Under the pieces are notes generated by a model. The model had not been told where the DNA came from. It made no database searches and saw only the letters and a program-made list of their open reading frames with translations. Shown here piece after piece: positions 44,628 to 56,653 of a stretch of DNA of 64,000 bases. Positions within the stretch are counted from its first letter, which is position 1; each line of letters opens with the position of its first letter. The position numbers were made by a program, and so were the translations under genes. Origin of the DNA: Fragum whitleyi (lineage: Eukaryota; Mollusca; Bivalvia; Cardiida; Cardiidae); NCBI GenBank assembly GCA_948146395.1, contig OX411543.1, forward strand, positions 24,856,526 to 24,920,525, given 5' to 3'.

Positions 44628-44890
44628 GGTCTAGTGGTTAGGACAATGGCTTTGGTATCGAAAGGTCCCGAGATCGACTCGCGACCGGACCAGGGGATTT
44701 GTTCTGAGCAAAGAATATTCTCCACGTTACTGTAACTTACATGTACCCCTCTCCATCCAGGTGTATAAATGGGTATCTCTGAAAGTTGTAAGTCAAAGTG
44801 CCTTTGCAGCCGAAGGAGCTAGATGTTAACAGTGGACCTGCAATTCCATGATTGTGGGGGTTAAAGTGTAAAGTCATTTGAATATGTATA
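44628..44890 (+). mobile_element. tRNA-derived SINE
   Basis: The head TCCGTGGTCTAGTGGTTAGG matches a tRNA D-arm with pol III A box TGGTCTAGTGG. A B-box-like GAGATCGACTCGCGACC follows about 40 bp on. The body contains CATCCAGGTGTATAAATGGG, a motif seen in conserved central domains of animal SINEs (from memory), and the tail is AT-rich. The cloverleaf is degraded, so it is a SINE rather than a tRNA gene. Confidence 0.8.
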
Positions 44891-45344
44891 CTTTAAAGCA
44901 AGACTATAAACCAAAATTTAACTTTTACCAACTTTATATCCAGTATTTATATTTATAAATGAAGAAATTGTTATTTTTCATGTATAATGTATCGTTTTTT
45001 CGCATGTCTCGATATGAAGTTTCCCAAATGACAATAACCTCGACCTTGATATCCGAAAAAAAAGGACAGACAGGCGGAATTGCATGCATAAATAGTTTGT
45101 TTTGGGCGTTAGTAGTCGCTTTATTTTTTCAGAATGGAATTCCGCTAAATTCAGGAATATATCTGTTTTTTGACTTGCCTTACCAGATCGAATCTTATTA
45201 TTGTAGAGTTTTCTAAACGATGAAGTCATAATTTCCGATTAATTTTTCAAAAAAAAAAAGGAAAAAATTGCATTTTCCCTATCTGTGAAAGAGCAGCTTT
45301 TTAAGATTACACATTCTTTTTTGGTAATAATCACAAAGGGTACA

Positions 45345-45605
45345 GTAATGGCGAAATCGCCTGTGGAAAACTTTTAGGCATTTTATAATTTGATGACAAA
45401 ACGCTGCGTTTTGTTATCAAATTATGTTATGCCCACTTTAATTCTTTCGTCGATTTCGTTTTACACAACGTAATCCTAAGTTGGATCGTTGATGATTGTG
45501 ACGTCATATAAACCCACGTGCGAAATAACGCGCTTTCATTGTAGCGCCCGTATCATTCCCGATGTCTATTCCGTAGGATCGCCGAGGGTTCCCGATTGAC
45601 GTGAT
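45345..45605. repeat. Family R repeat
   Basis: It holds a palindrome, TTATAATTTGATGACAAAAC / GTTTTGTTATCAAATTATG, then TGACGTCATATAAACCCACG, AACGCGCTTTCA and TCTATTCCGTAGGATCGCCG. The same series, diverged, is at 58595-58830. Confidence 0.65.
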
Positions 45606-46000
45606 TGGAGAATCCGTATCCGGGTATTGGAATCCACGGTGCTTCACTATTGAATAGATTGTCAGGTCTGACGTTTTGATATGATAATTGCCCATATTTT
45701 CCGGGGATTAATGCTGTCATTTTACCATCTCAAGATATCAGCTTGTCAATCACCTAAACACTTATTGAACACTTCAACGGCAAACTAATTCCAGAGCCAA
45801 ACATATTGAATTACAAATTTGTCTTGAATCTTAAAACCAGAAGTGATAGGACGAAACAGGTTTTAATTCTGTTTTAGTTTCTGATGTTTTTTTTTTTTTT
45901 TTTTAAATACTTTTTGAACTCGAAAACGTGAGACACGTTATTAGTGTTAAGTCCTTTTCCACCGAAATGATTTATCTGATATAATTTCCAATCTTCTTAC

Positions 46001-46157
46001 GGTAGTGGAACCGTAATTGTTCCGCAACGTTTCGGAAGTATTGAACTTTAACAGTGTTAACCGACGTTTCCTAATGATTTTCATCAGGAAACCTCGGTCA
46101 ACATTGTGAAAGTTCATGAGTTCCAAAATGTTGCGGAACTATTACGGGTCCACTTCC
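46001..46157. repeat. Family H fold-back element
   Basis: GGTAGTGGAACCGTAATTGT at the left and ACTATTACGGGTCCACTTCC at the right. The centre GTTTCCTAATGATTTTCATC-AGGAAAC closes the hairpin. The flanks are diverged. Confidence 0.88.
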
Positions 46158-46205
46158 ATAACTGATACATTCGTGGTCATATTTATTTATTGAGATAAGC
46201 TGATA

Positions 46206-47211
46206 CAGTTAACAACATCGTGAAATTGACATTATTCTCGATCAAAACCATTCCAAATCACTTAATCGGTGCATTATTCATTCATTCCAAATACTCCCTA
46301 AAACCATTCATAAACGCTCCAAATTCATTAGAAATGAACAGATCAACAACTACACTGAAACGAACTTCTAAACGGCTACCCTGTATTTGCCATATTTTAA
46401 CGTATTTATAGTCATTAAATAAAATATCTTTTAATTCTATATGAAATGATGTTCAATTAGGCATATTTCAAAAGAAGAATGGATTCGATTTTTTGTCATT
46501 GGTGTCTGTAATAAAATGACAATCACAAGAACCCTCTTTTACGAAAGTCACAAAATGTACACATTTTCGAAAATTTCAAAATTTCGGTATAAGACATATT
46601 TGGAAATTAATCCTATAAGTGGCAAACTTCGATGGCTAATACGTGACAGATATCAAATTATTGAAGAAAATAACATTGTGGTTGTTTTGTTTCTCAAACA
46701 AGCATAAAATGTTCAAATTACACCACCCACCAATGTTAATTTTGAAATCAGTGGTACCACTGTATTTCCATCAAATTCGTTGCTTTCCTCACATTTTTTC
46801 AGCTAGAAGTTCATTGAAGACTCTTCACGAACGATTTTTCTAATAGAATTCGACTATTTTCCATTCAGGTACGAAAGAAAATATTAATTTTTCTGCAAAA
46901 TCTAAGTGGCCGTTTAAAAGTTCGTTTCAGTGTACATTCAAAATAAAAATCGGTATAAAAATTCACGATTTCACTGCCATAATTGAATTTTGTAAGTGTA
47001 TTACGGGTTCGTGAAGATGGAAATCCATTTATTGGACCTACATGTATATTCTTTAAAAGGCGTTAATTAATATCGCTTATATTGTTCATCTTGAACAAAA
47101 TGAGCGATATTGGATTACCTCCCTTTAATTTCACTCAAAGCTCGCTCCACACACTCACTCAATTTCATCCCAAAATCATTCATCTTATCAATTTTACGAT
47201 GTTACTAACTG
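46206..47211 (-). mobile_element. Family T MITE with a nested TIR element
   Basis: TA-CAGTTAACAACATCGTGAAA to TACGATGTTACTAACTG. It is about 580 bp longer than its relatives because of the insertion at 46353-46932. The central palindrome (TATCGCTTATATTGTTCATC...) remains at 47068-47125. Confidence 0.9.
46353..46932. mobile_element. 580-bp TIR element nested in family T
   Basis: CACTGAAACGAACTTCTAAA at the left, TTTAAAAGTTCGTTTCAGTG at the right, each next to TA. Other family T copies read straight through as ATCTACATTCAAAA (for example 53946), giving the empty site C-TA-CATTC. Frames inside (46516-46707, 46643-46843) are short and unrecognised, so it is nonautonomous. Confidence 0.88.
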
Positions 47212-47283
47212 CAACATGTGTTACATGTTATAAGTTAGTTCGATTTAAGTTAGATCGTCTAATCGTTAGTCAGTCATTTAGTA

Positions 47284-47836
47284 CAGTTAGTAACTAAGTA
47301 AATTAGCACTCATTCCGACCAAAATGGTTCAAATAACTTACTCATCGCGCCATGCATTCATTACAAACATTCTCTTACATTATTCTAAAGCGTACTGAAA
47401 TTGTTCAGAAAACACTACGGAATCGTTCAAAACGCCAAGCAATATCACTCAAATCGATCAAATTAGTCTACTTTTTCATTGGCTAGTGTTGAATTAAAAT
47501 CGTCTGATTGGTCCATGAAGTCACAAACTGAAAAGTGTCTAGATTTAATGAAAAGGGGGTTAATAAAATATGGATAATATCATTATTTTGGGAGAAATTA
47601 CCGATATCATATTTCTTCCCTTTAATTTAATTGAAAATCCTTTCATTTTATCCATTCAATTTCATTCCAACATCATTCATCTTGTATCATTGCACTATGG
47701 TCTTGGGGTAGTGGAACCGTAATAGTTCTGCAATGTAATGATCTTTAACAGTGTAAACCGAGGTTTCCTAATGATTTTCATTAGGAAACCTCGGTCAACA
47801 TTTCGGGGAACTATTACGGGTCCACTACCTTAACTG
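47284..47836 (-). mobile_element. Family T MITE with a nested family H hairpin
   Basis: TA-CAGTTAGTAACTAAGTAA at the left. At the right the sequence stops at TTGCACTATGGTCTTG, the hairpin intervenes, and ...TTAACTG-TA follows. The hairpin therefore landed a few bases from the end of this copy. Confidence 0.8.
47706..47830. repeat. Family H fold-back element, nested
   Basis: GGTAGTGGAACCGTAATAGT to ACTATTACGGGTCCACTACC, followed by TTAA. The centre AACCGAGGTTTCCTAATGAT / ATTAGGAAACCTCGGT pairs exactly. Slightly shorter than other members. Confidence 0.9.
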
Positions 47837-47839
47837 TAC

Positions 47840-48470
47840 ATGTTGATCATGTATTTTTAGAGATACGTTAATTACGTAGAAACATGAATTACATGTATTT
47901 CGACTGTTCAATGTCAGATGGTTAGATCGTTACCCAGACATTTAGTACAATTTAAATTCTGATCGTTTCAATTATTCTCCTGGTCATTTGCAATTTGGAA
48001 AGTATTCTAAGGTCTTAGGGGAGAACATAATCGAAAATCTTAATCAAATGAAGTCGTAAATCCTTATTGTATACAACCCAAGGCCTTCATAACAGTCATG
48101 TTTCATTCGCGATACAGTCATCAACTTGAATACATAGCAGTAAACTATTTAAGGGGCTCTTTATATTGACAATTCCTCTCAAAGTTGATAATAGTTTCCG
48201 TTCAGCTATTCATCTTTTTGGGAGGAATTTAGAAGTGGTATATAATTTTCCTCTTGTTTTGTATAATAGCAACACGCAATTGTTTCTAAGTTAATCAATA
48301 ATTGAGACGAGAATGTAGAATCACATGAAACATTCTGATTCTTGGCTTTTTAAGCAAATAAATTTGTGAAAAAAAATCTTCTTGAATTTCAACTTACTTG
48401 CACATCTTAAAATTCTAAATGAACCACTTACAAAAACGAATGATTTTTGAGTATAGCGAGATAAGAGTCG
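47840..48470. other. No gene seen
   Basis: AT-rich spacer between MITEs, with no exon or repeat boundary recognised. Confidence 0.4.
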
Positions 48471-48476
48471 AAATAA

Positions 48477-48910
48477 CAGTTAGTAACATCGTAAAAGCGA
48501 CATTCATCTCAAACAAAACCATTCTAAATCGCTTACTCAGTGCTCCATTCATTCATTCCAAACACTTACTCAAATCATTCAAAAGCGCCCAAAATTACTA
48601 AAATATCAACAGCTTTATTCAAAATGAATTTCAATACAAAAAAAAAATCGCGATTTTACGGGGAAAATAGAAATTGTAGGCGTCTGATTGGTCCTAGAAG
48701 AAATTGGAAGCTATTTATAGGGATTGTATGCATATTTTATTAAAGGGAAGTAATAAATATCTCTTATTTTGTTCCTCACGAATAAAATTAGCGGTAACGG
48801 GATACCTCCCTTTTATTTCCCCCAAAACTCACTAACCACACTCATTCAATTTCATTCCAAAATAATTCCAAAATTATTCATCTTGTCAACTGTTACGATA
48901 TTGTTAACTT
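48477..48910 (-). mobile_element. Family T MITE
   Basis: CAGTTAGTAACATCGTAAAA at the left and TTACGATATTGTTAACTT at the right; the final G is lost. The central palindrome is worn (TATTTTGTTCCTCACGAATA). Confidence 0.82.
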
Positions 48911-49107
48911 TAACCACAGTTAGAGCAATAGAAATCAAGCGCATCTTGTACTGCCGGAAAAAATGGCTAAAAGGTCTATTAAAAATGGTAGATGTAGCCC
49001 TTTACAAGACTGAACTTAAAAAAGGGGATATGTGTAAAGTCAAATCTCTGAACATCAGCCATCAAAAGGGGAGGTCTGAAATTAGCTTTTGCATAGTTTA
49101 TTACACC

Positions 49108-49517
49108 TAGAAATTGACACTCATTTCGATCAAAATCACCCAAAATCACTCGCTCAGCGCTCCAATCATTCATTCCGAACGCTCATTCAAACCACTCAAA
49201 ACCATCCCGAATCGCTCAAAAACGCTTCGAAATCGCTAAAAATGATAAACATGTAAATAAGATCGGTCATATAATGGCATGATATTAGTGGTTGGAGTTG
49301 ATTTTTAATCGTCTAATTTGTGCGTGAAGACACAAAATCATAGAAGTTCATACATTTTTTAAAGCGAGGTAATAAATCATAGATAATTTCATTTGATTGT
49401 ACGAAATTATCGATTATGATTAAACTCTCTGAAATTCGTTCAAAACTAGCTCAACACACTGACTTGGAAATCGTACCCAAATCATTCACTGTGTCAATTT
49501 CACGATGTAGTTAACTG
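49108..49517 (-). mobile_element. Family T MITE, left end lost
   Basis: It starts within the left end (TAGAAATTGACACTCATTTC) and ends CACGATGTAGTTAACTG. The centre AATCATAGATAATTTCATTT / GAAATTATCGATTATGATT is a different palindrome sequence with the same layout. Confidence 0.75.
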
Positions 49518-49599
49518 AACACAAATTACCTGCTTTTCACAATAACCAGCATTTGATTAAGATTTCAATGTGCTTGACTAATATGGTCTGTTTTTACAA

Positions 49600-49863
49600 A
49601 TATGATCCGTCACGCGAAGACGGGCCATCTCGGTAGTGCGTGAAGTGTCGCCCCTAGGCAGACTGCGCGGGTTGCGCAGGCTGACTAGGGTCGAAACTTT
49701 TCGAACTTTTCTGATTTTTTGAATCTAGAATTACCAGTCTAGATTTCTGAATATTTTTTTTTGAAATGCCACCACCGGGTGACCTCTAGAGGAATAAATC
49801 TCTTTTTCGCGATTTCATATGACGGAGTTCCGAGATGGTCCCTTTTCGCGTGACGGGTCACAA
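49600..49863. mobile_element. Family G MITE
   Basis: ATGATCCGTCACGCGAAGAC at the left and TCGCGTGACGGGTCACA at the right, with GGGCCATCTCGG / CCGAGATGGTCCC. The core is CAGACTGCGCGGGTTGCGCA. 264 bp. Confidence 0.88.
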
Positions 49864-49909
49864 ATGCAATAATGATTTTACTAATTCATACATGTCGTTA
49901 AAAAGGGAT

Positions 49910-50273
49910 TTTTTATATTGTACAGGTGTTATTACACAGTGGAATGCAAATGAGCTAAGAACGTATAGCAACGATGTATTTGCGTTGTAAAATTGGCGTC
50001 GTTATGCATTTGATGACGTCGATTCGCTAACGGCGTTATACGTTTCGCAGAATAACTTGAATCAATAGATTTCTGGAATTCCCTCGATTTACCGCAAAAT
50101 TCAGGTCTTATTATAAATAGAACATCAAATGTGTGCTCATTTAATACTGAATGGTATTAAACTCGTCACCTAAATCAGATAAAAACTCGGCACAGTCTCG
50201 TTTTTATCTGTTTATAGATGACTCGTTCAATAAAGTCGGTATTCCATGACCACTCATTCAATATTCTCCAATA
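49910..50273. mobile_element. Family P element
   Basis: ACAGGTGTTATTACACAGTG, then GACGTCGATTCGC, a palindrome around AACTCGGCACAGTCTCG, and GACCACTCATTCAATATTCT at the right. In the same orientation as 52205 and reversed relative to 18171. Confidence 0.65.
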
Positions 50274-50279
50274 ATGCAA

Positions 50280-51600
50280 TTTAACCAAGGGTTTTATTCA
50301 ATATGACAGGTGTTCACGTGTCCAAGGAACAGCTATGGGCAACATTTATTATGTTTTCTGATAAAACAAAAGGGGAGAATGTCTATATGACAAATGACAG
50401 ATATTTTAAGAATAAAGGAGAAAATAGTTCACGCGCGGACGGACGCATGCACTTTCAAACTTTCACAGACATAATTTCATGACAATAGCTCGCTGGCTTT
50501 TGGTTAGTGGAGCTAAAATTTCTTTGTGCGTAATGCCGGAGAGATGTTTCGCTGGTTTTGGACCCTTTGCCGGCCTATTAAAAATAGGGGGTGTCCTTAT
50601 TGTATTAAATTGGTGGTATGCGGATACAAATTAGCTCTTCATATCTTATAATTTAATACATTGAAGCAAATATGTAAAGATTTGTCAACAATGAAGCCGT
50701 TTTCTTATGGGACTACTTTTTGCAGAAGCTTACAAAATAGCTGCGTTATCAAAATTAATTTCATTGATAAATAAAAACAATATTTCAGCCAATCAGAATA
50801 CGCAAAATCTGATGAAATTAATTTGAATTAAATAATTATTGAATAAATGAAAAGATAAAGAGGAAAGATCTTTGTTTCGGTGTAAAATCAATTTATATTT
50901 TATTGCGTGGCCTTACTATTCGTGAAAATAAATCTAAAAATAATGTTCATAGGGTGAAAAAAATATCAACCTTGTACGAAAAAACAAACGACTATTCTTT
51001 TTTAAACACAAAAAGTGGGCGAAATGTGAATTATTCGAACTATTTAACTAGAACCGCGGAATTTTGTACGTGATCATTATATAATGTCAATGTAAGAGTA
51101 TAATTTTGATATAATTTTACCTGTTTGGCCGTGATCTAATAATCAACTGAAAAACGTTAAAGAAAATAAAACACGGCTCTATGGCCACTTATGATATTTA
51201 GTCAAACGAATTAAGACCAAAGTTCAAAAGCACATTAGGTCCTTGTAAACAGTTCTGTTATTCATGAAAGTCTAGTTGTAGATTCGGTGATTGGGGTTTT
51301 AAAAAAATACGCTAAAGAGGAGAAAACATAGAGGGAAAGAAGTAAATAAACAGATGCAAAATTAGAAAACAAGTGTTTTATTTTTAAGATCATTATCAAT
51401 AATGGTATGCTAACTTGCATAATACAAAGAAATTTACACAAATAATGAGAATTAATAATTACAGTTTAATGAAACACATAAAGCTTGCAATGAATGATAC
51501 ACATACTTTCCCGGTTCCATGCAGGAAAACTGAATTCTGTATATTTTGCAGTTGTATGTATAGTCAACCTGCCGTGCACACTGGATAAAAAAAACATAAA
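50280..51600. other. No gene seen
   Basis: About 1.3 kb of AT-rich DNA with no exon-like frame or repeat boundary that I can support. Confidence 0.4.
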
Positions 51601-51608
51601 AACATTTG

Positions 51609-51846
51609 GGCCTTGTGTGACATTTGCAACAATTTCAATTGTGTGCAAAGCAAAGACTCTGGCCAGTCTGTGCATCCGCACAGTCTGACCAGAGTCTTCA
51701 CTGTGCAATTTGTAGACAGATAAAGTTTCAAAGTATCTGTAGACAGTGAGTCAATCTTCTAATTGCACTATGTAACTGTCAGGGCTACTAAATGTTTGCA
51801 TCTTATGCAGGTGTCAAATTGTTGGAAATGTCATGTACAGGCTCAC
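51609..51846. mobile_element. Family S MITE
   Basis: GGCCTTGTGTGACATTTGCA at the left and GGAAATGTCATGTACAGGCTCA at the right. The core GACTCTGGCCAGTCTGTGCA / TGCATCCGCACAGTCTGACC pairs well. Confidence 0.78.
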
Positions 51847-51924
51847 TTGCGAAACGTTTTTGAAATGATGCCCCGCTGATCTTGAGTACAAAGCAGGGTA
51901 TCAAATCTTTAAGTTTGCAAACAT

Positions 51925-52084
51925 TATGTCATCCCGAACGAAGGACTGTTCTAAGTTTTTTAATATGAAAACTTTCGCAAAATGTTTGGGTAATGTTACC
52001 CCGCTTTGCACGTGTACACACATGCAAAGTGGGGTAAAATTCTCAAACATTCGTGAACCCTTTCATCCTCAACGCAGGGCTGGT
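51925..52084. mobile_element. Family B MITE
   Basis: Left end ATGTCATCCCGAACGAAGGA, right end TTTCATCCTCAACGCAGGGC. The central GGTAATGTTACCCCGCTTTG / CAAAGTGGGGTAAAATTC pair flanks ACGTGTACACACATG. A further decayed arm extends to about 51850. Confidence 0.75.
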
Positions 52085-52204
52085 TTAACGATTTTGTTTT
52101 CCAGAGGCTCAGAAACTTTATAAAACGGTCCTTTTGAACATGAAAAAAGAATCGGTTAGACTGGTAGGAATGTGCAGACTGACTCGCATTAACACATTTC
52201 ATAA

Positions 52205-52535
52205 TATGACCTACATCGCGGGAGTGAAATAAACCCGTTGAATATTTATGATATTACACGGGTGTTATTACACTAGTGGAATAAAAATAGTAACGCTATT
52301 TTGTAACCGCGAAAATGACGTCATAATGTATAAATTGTGACGTCAGTTTTAAACGGTGTAATAAGTTTCGCAGAAAATTGAAATGTCGAATTTCAAGAAT
52401 TATGACGATTTTTCGCGAAAATTCGGGTCATATTATAAATAGAATATCAAATTTGTGCTCAGCCTCGTTTTTATCTGTTTATAGATGCCTCGCTTAATAA
52501 ATTCGGTATTCAATGACCACTCATTCAATATCCTC
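52205..52535. mobile_element. Family P element
   Basis: It begins ATGACCTACATCGCGGGAGT and ends CCACTCATTCAATATCCTC. The inner boxes AAAATGACGTCATAATG and TTGTGACGTCAG are inverted copies of those at 18171-18581. Confidence 0.7.
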
Positions 52536-52545
52536 TATTTACTCA

Positions 52546-53502
52546 GTGTAAATTTTCTAAAGTTAGCTTAATCTTCGAGATTAATTCAATAAACTTTCAT
52601 GAAAATCATAAGTCTTATGATTTTGAAAACTTTTCTTTTTTTAAAAAAAAGGACTCGATGAAAAAGATCCAATGTCCTTTGACACCTTTTGAATCACGTG
52701 TACGGCACATAAAACACGAAGCCAACAGTGCTTCCTGGAGAAATAGTAGACTGTACTGGCTGACTTTGAAAAACACTTTTCGCAATATGAAACTTTTCTA
52801 CATCTAGAATACTCATTCTACCATTCTACACAATTATTTTTGAGGCGTGATCCCTGGTTGGTCGCTGCTTGATGCAACGATAGTATCTTCTTCGTAGTCG
52901 GATTAATTGCCTTTTGACCTTTTCCAAACATTAGAATCAAACTCATTTAAATTTAAAAGACCTTTGCATATTTTTATATATCAAATTCGGGTTATGAAAA
53001 AGACAATGCTTATACACAAGTTCTTAAGTACAAAGCGAATGACATTAATTGTTATAACATTTATATAAACTCGATTTAATAAGAAAACATACATGTTTTT
53101 GGACATACAATAATAACGACCCACAGTTCATACATAAAGTCTTATATCCTTGTTACATTTTAATAGAAAAATCAAACTAATTTTCATCCGCAACAAAGTC
53201 GTTGAAAATTATAATGTTTCGACTTTTACTGCAGATGGCAACAAAACGCGTGTGAAAATTATACAAAAATGATTATATCCATTTGAATGTTAAAAGGCGA
53301 AACGCTTCATTTTTCGGAAGACAAAAAAGATGGAAGCTTTTATTGAAACAAAACAAAACCCTTATTCGTGGATGTTCTACCAAAACTTTGTAATTAGTAG
53401 ATTGATTAAGCTGTAGTTGCACCGTTTAGAAGCCGTCCAACAAACTTCCATTTGTTTGATGTCCGTTATTTTATACTTTACAGATAAATAACGTTTGAAA
53501 TA
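52546..53502. other. No gene seen
   Basis: AT-rich DNA. No exon or RNA gene is supported. Confidence 0.4.
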
Positions 53503-53720
53503 TGAGCCTATGCGGGGCATTTCCAACAATTTCAAATCTGCGCCGACCTAAGATTCTGGCCAGCCTGTGCATCCACACAGAGTCTTCACTGTTCGCTTTG
53601 TACAAAGAGAATGTCTCAAGGTATCTTTAGGCAGCATGTCGATCTAAAAATTGCATTGCATTGCTGTCTGAGCTGCTCAATGTTTACGTCAATTTTTTAG
53701 AAATGTCACGCACATGCTCA
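53503..53720. mobile_element. Family S MITE
   Basis: TGAGCCTATGCGGGGCATTT at the left, AAATGTCACGCACATGCTCA at the right. Part of the core palindrome is deleted. Confidence 0.75.
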
Positions 53721-53804
53721 TATTTAAGGGATGTGTCAAGACCGAGGTCATAAGACGGGGTCAGCGATCCATCAATTCAAATGGTGGTCTGAAATCGATT
53801 ATTA

Positions 53805-54494
53805 CAGATAGTTATATCATGAAAGTGACGTTCATCTCAATCAACACCATTTCAAATCGCTCACTCAGCGCTCCATTCATTCATTCCTAACACTGACTCA
53901 AACCACATAAAAACGCTCAAAAATCATTTAAATGAAAAGATCAACATCTACATTCAAAAGCCAAAAATGAAAAACCGGAAAAAAATATCCCCTATTGAAT
54001 TAACATAGTTCGATTTTGTAAGCGTATGATGGGTTCGTGTAGACATAGAAAGCTATTCGTAGTATTTGTATGCATATTTTATTAAAGAGAGGTAATAAAT
54101 ATCGTTAATTTTGTTCATTTTGAACAAAATTAGCGAAATTGGTTTACCTCTCTTGAATTTCACTCAGGACTCGCTCAAAATGAGTGAGTTTTGAGTGAAA
54201 TTAAAGGGAGGTAATCCGATACCGATACCGCTAATTCTGTTCGGGATGAACAATGTAAGTGATATTTATTGCCTCCCTTTTATATGCAAACCAGTTCTAT
54301 AAATAGCTTCATAATTCTTGAATAATCAATCAGACGCTCACAATTTCAATTACGTCAGTGAAATCGCGATTTTCATAGTTATATTAAATTGAATTTAATT
54401 GTTGACCTATCTTTATTTGTCCATTTTGAGTGTGTTGAGCGAATAAGAATGGTTTTGAATGAGATGAATGTCAATTTCACGATGTAACTTACTG
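53805..54494. mobile_element. Composite family T element with two central palindromes
   Basis: The first half reads as a minus-orientation copy through its palindrome (54088-54150) to GACTCGCTCAAAA. It is then joined directly to TGAGTGAGTTTTGAGTGAAA, the start of a plus-orientation right half with a second palindrome (54200-54282), and ends CGATGTAACTTACTG-TA. It is an inverted dimer in which the inner ends were lost, or the product of recombination between two copies. Confidence 0.82.
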
Positions 54495-54557
54495 TAGTTT
54501 AACGTGAAACGTTTACATTTCGTTGACCGATTAAACGCTTCTAAATCTAAGCATGTC

Positions 54558-54757
54558 ATTATAACTTTGGAATGATTTTACGATTTGAACAACATTATGG
54601 AGTGTTTTAGTCGATTTTCATTGCGCCTTGATTGAAGCGCATTCAATGCTTTGAGCGAGTGTTTGAATAGAACAAAAAGAGTGGTGAGCCAGTTATTTAG
54701 AAAGATTTTGATCGAGATGAGTGTCGTTTTTGCGCTTTTATTAAATGTATAGTAACG
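54558..54757 (+). mobile_element. Family T fragment
   Basis: It has the subterminal motifs TTTGGAATGATTTTACGATT, GAGCGAGTGTTTGAATAGAA and TTTTGATCGAGATGAGTGTC but neither intact end nor the palindrome. Confidence 0.6.
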
Positions 54758-54809
54758 TTGCCAGATTGACCATATTTGCTTGATAGACAAGAAAAAGACA
54801 CAGTTTAAA

Positions 54810-55072
54810 TGTGACCCGTCATGCAAATAAGGACCATCTGGGAACTCCGTCAAATATATATTTGAAAAAGAGATTGGCTCTAGTACAGGTCGGCCATAGG
54901 TCCCATTTTAAAAATTCTTTCACGGGATGTTGAATTGATTATTCTAGATTCAGAGAATTACTTAAGTGCGAAAGGTTTCGAGCCTTATCAGTCTGCGCAA
55001 TCCGCGCAGTCTGACAAGGGCCGTCACTTTACGCACTTCCCAGGTGGTCCCTTTCCGCGTTACGGGTCACAA
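54810..55072. mobile_element. Family G MITE
   Basis: ATGTGACCCGTCATGCAAAT at the left and CGCGTTACGGGTCACA at the right. The core CAGTCTGCGCAATCCGCGCA is a palindrome. 263 bp. Confidence 0.85.
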
Positions 55073-55079
55073 ATTATAA

Positions 55080-56470
55080 ATTATAATAATGTCAATAATA
55101 ATGACATTGGCATGTTTTACAAGAAATAGATCTAAAACATTCATTTATCAATCGTCAATTTTACAACAAACATTTTCACCTCATTCTATGAACACTTAAT
55201 CCATATTTACTTTAAAATAAAAAGAACAATTGTTATAAACATATAATCCGTAACATTGGACCCGTTAAACGGATTTCAAGATTATAAAAGGCAAACGAAA
55301 TAACAACAACCACAAAATAATTTTTTTTATTCTATAAATGCCTCAAGAAAAATCCCCCTTTCAAATATTTTCACAAAATTTTGTAATATCAATGCTTCCA
55401 GCCTTTAAAGCCTTAGAATTTTGGAATTAGTTTTATTGGATAATTCTGTTTACCTAAGATTCTCCTTTGTAATTGAGTGACCAATTGTCAATAGAGAGTT
55501 GCAGTTGTTTTTGCGTTCATTCGACTTTTCGAAAATAATCTTGAATTATATACATTTGTAGTTTATTTTTTTTAAGAATGAAAGGAATTACCTAGCCAAT
55601 AATGTACTGTATAATGATGGTTTTCAGAACAAACTAATGTATATAGTTTACATTAAAATTTATAGGATTTGACTTTTTGTAAATGCAATGTACGCCTAAT
55701 ATGTCAGTCCGATAGTCTCATTTTTTACAGAACTCAATTAAAAACCCGAAAATTGAGAAAATCGAGCTAGGGGTGTCACACCTATGAAGGACATCTTTTG
55801 ATTAAACATTGAATCTGGTCCTCGCGTAACTGAACACCGAATAAGTCAAAGAACCATACAATTGCCCCAAGAGTTTCGACTGATTCCTTACACCATTAAC
55901 AAGGAATCGTCTATTGAGGATGTCGCACATGTAAGCAAATGCGGCGACATATAAAATCATCTTATTTCAAATAATTGCAAAATTTGGATCAGTTAAGAAT
56001 AAACTTTGAATTACCCATGTATTCATCGTTCCAGCATGCCGATTCCAAACAAAGTGTCATTTTCACTCCGTCCAAAGAGTTTCAACAATATCTTCACTAC
56101 AATGAGGTCATATATTTATTTGTATTCCGTTTTCACATGCATTTTTTTACATGCTTAGCGATGGTGGTAAGCCCTTTAAATATTTTTTTCTCACTTCTTT
56201 AGCTTCAAAATTAACTTCACACACAAATGATTAAACAGTACGCAATTATCAATCTGTTAACAATGTACCATTTTTTCAATTTACTTTGCACCCGCTAAAC
56301 AACGAAATAAATCGAATAAAAATTTACATCAGTTTTGCATTTTTTTAGAATAGCAATCTGAAGAGATTTGAATACTGTTAATTTGGAATTCCTTTTGCAT
56401 ATTCTATACCTCAAAACAAAGTGTTAAATGACTCAAACTTTTGCTCAATCATCCTGTCATTTTGTTGTTT
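55080..56470. other. No gene seen downstream of the Ig gene
   Basis: AT-rich DNA past the likely polyadenylation site of the minus-strand Ig gene. A 75-codon frame at 55975-56202 has no recognisable feature. Confidence 0.4.
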
Positions 56471-56471
56471 C

Positions 56472-56477
56472 TTTATT
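56472..56477 (-). terminator. Polyadenylation signal of the Ig gene
   Basis: AATAAA on the minus strand, 64 bp after the TAG of the last exon, a typical distance for a short 3' untranslated region. Confidence 0.55.
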
Positions 56478-56540
56478 CAGTCCATTTTGTTTTGAGCAAC
56501 CAATTGATACACTCACGCACTAAAATCATATATATATCCA

Positions 56541-56653
56541 CTATAATGTTAGAATTCTGATGAAAGAAAAGCACAGACACGTGACCAATAGGCATACGAT
56601 AGTTGACGTCTTAAAAAGTGGTGAATTCGATCCTAGTGCTGCACTGCCCTCAC
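56541..56653 (-). CDS. Lachesin/IgLON-like protein, last exon (GPI-anchor signal)
   Basis: The acceptor TTGATTATTTTCACAG|GT opens in phase 1 and completes a Gly codon with the exon ending at 58148. The peptide is EGSAALGSNSPLFKTS followed by a hydrophobic end, TIVCLLVTCLCFSFIRILTL, then TAG at 56541. Small residues, a short polar spacer and a terminal hydrophobic stretch with no cytoplasmic tail are what a GPI-anchor addition signal looks like, and lachesin and IgLON proteins are GPI-anchored. The likely attachment site is in the GSAALGSNS stretch. A plus-strand frame over the same bases (56560-56766) is a shadow. Confidence 0.75.
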
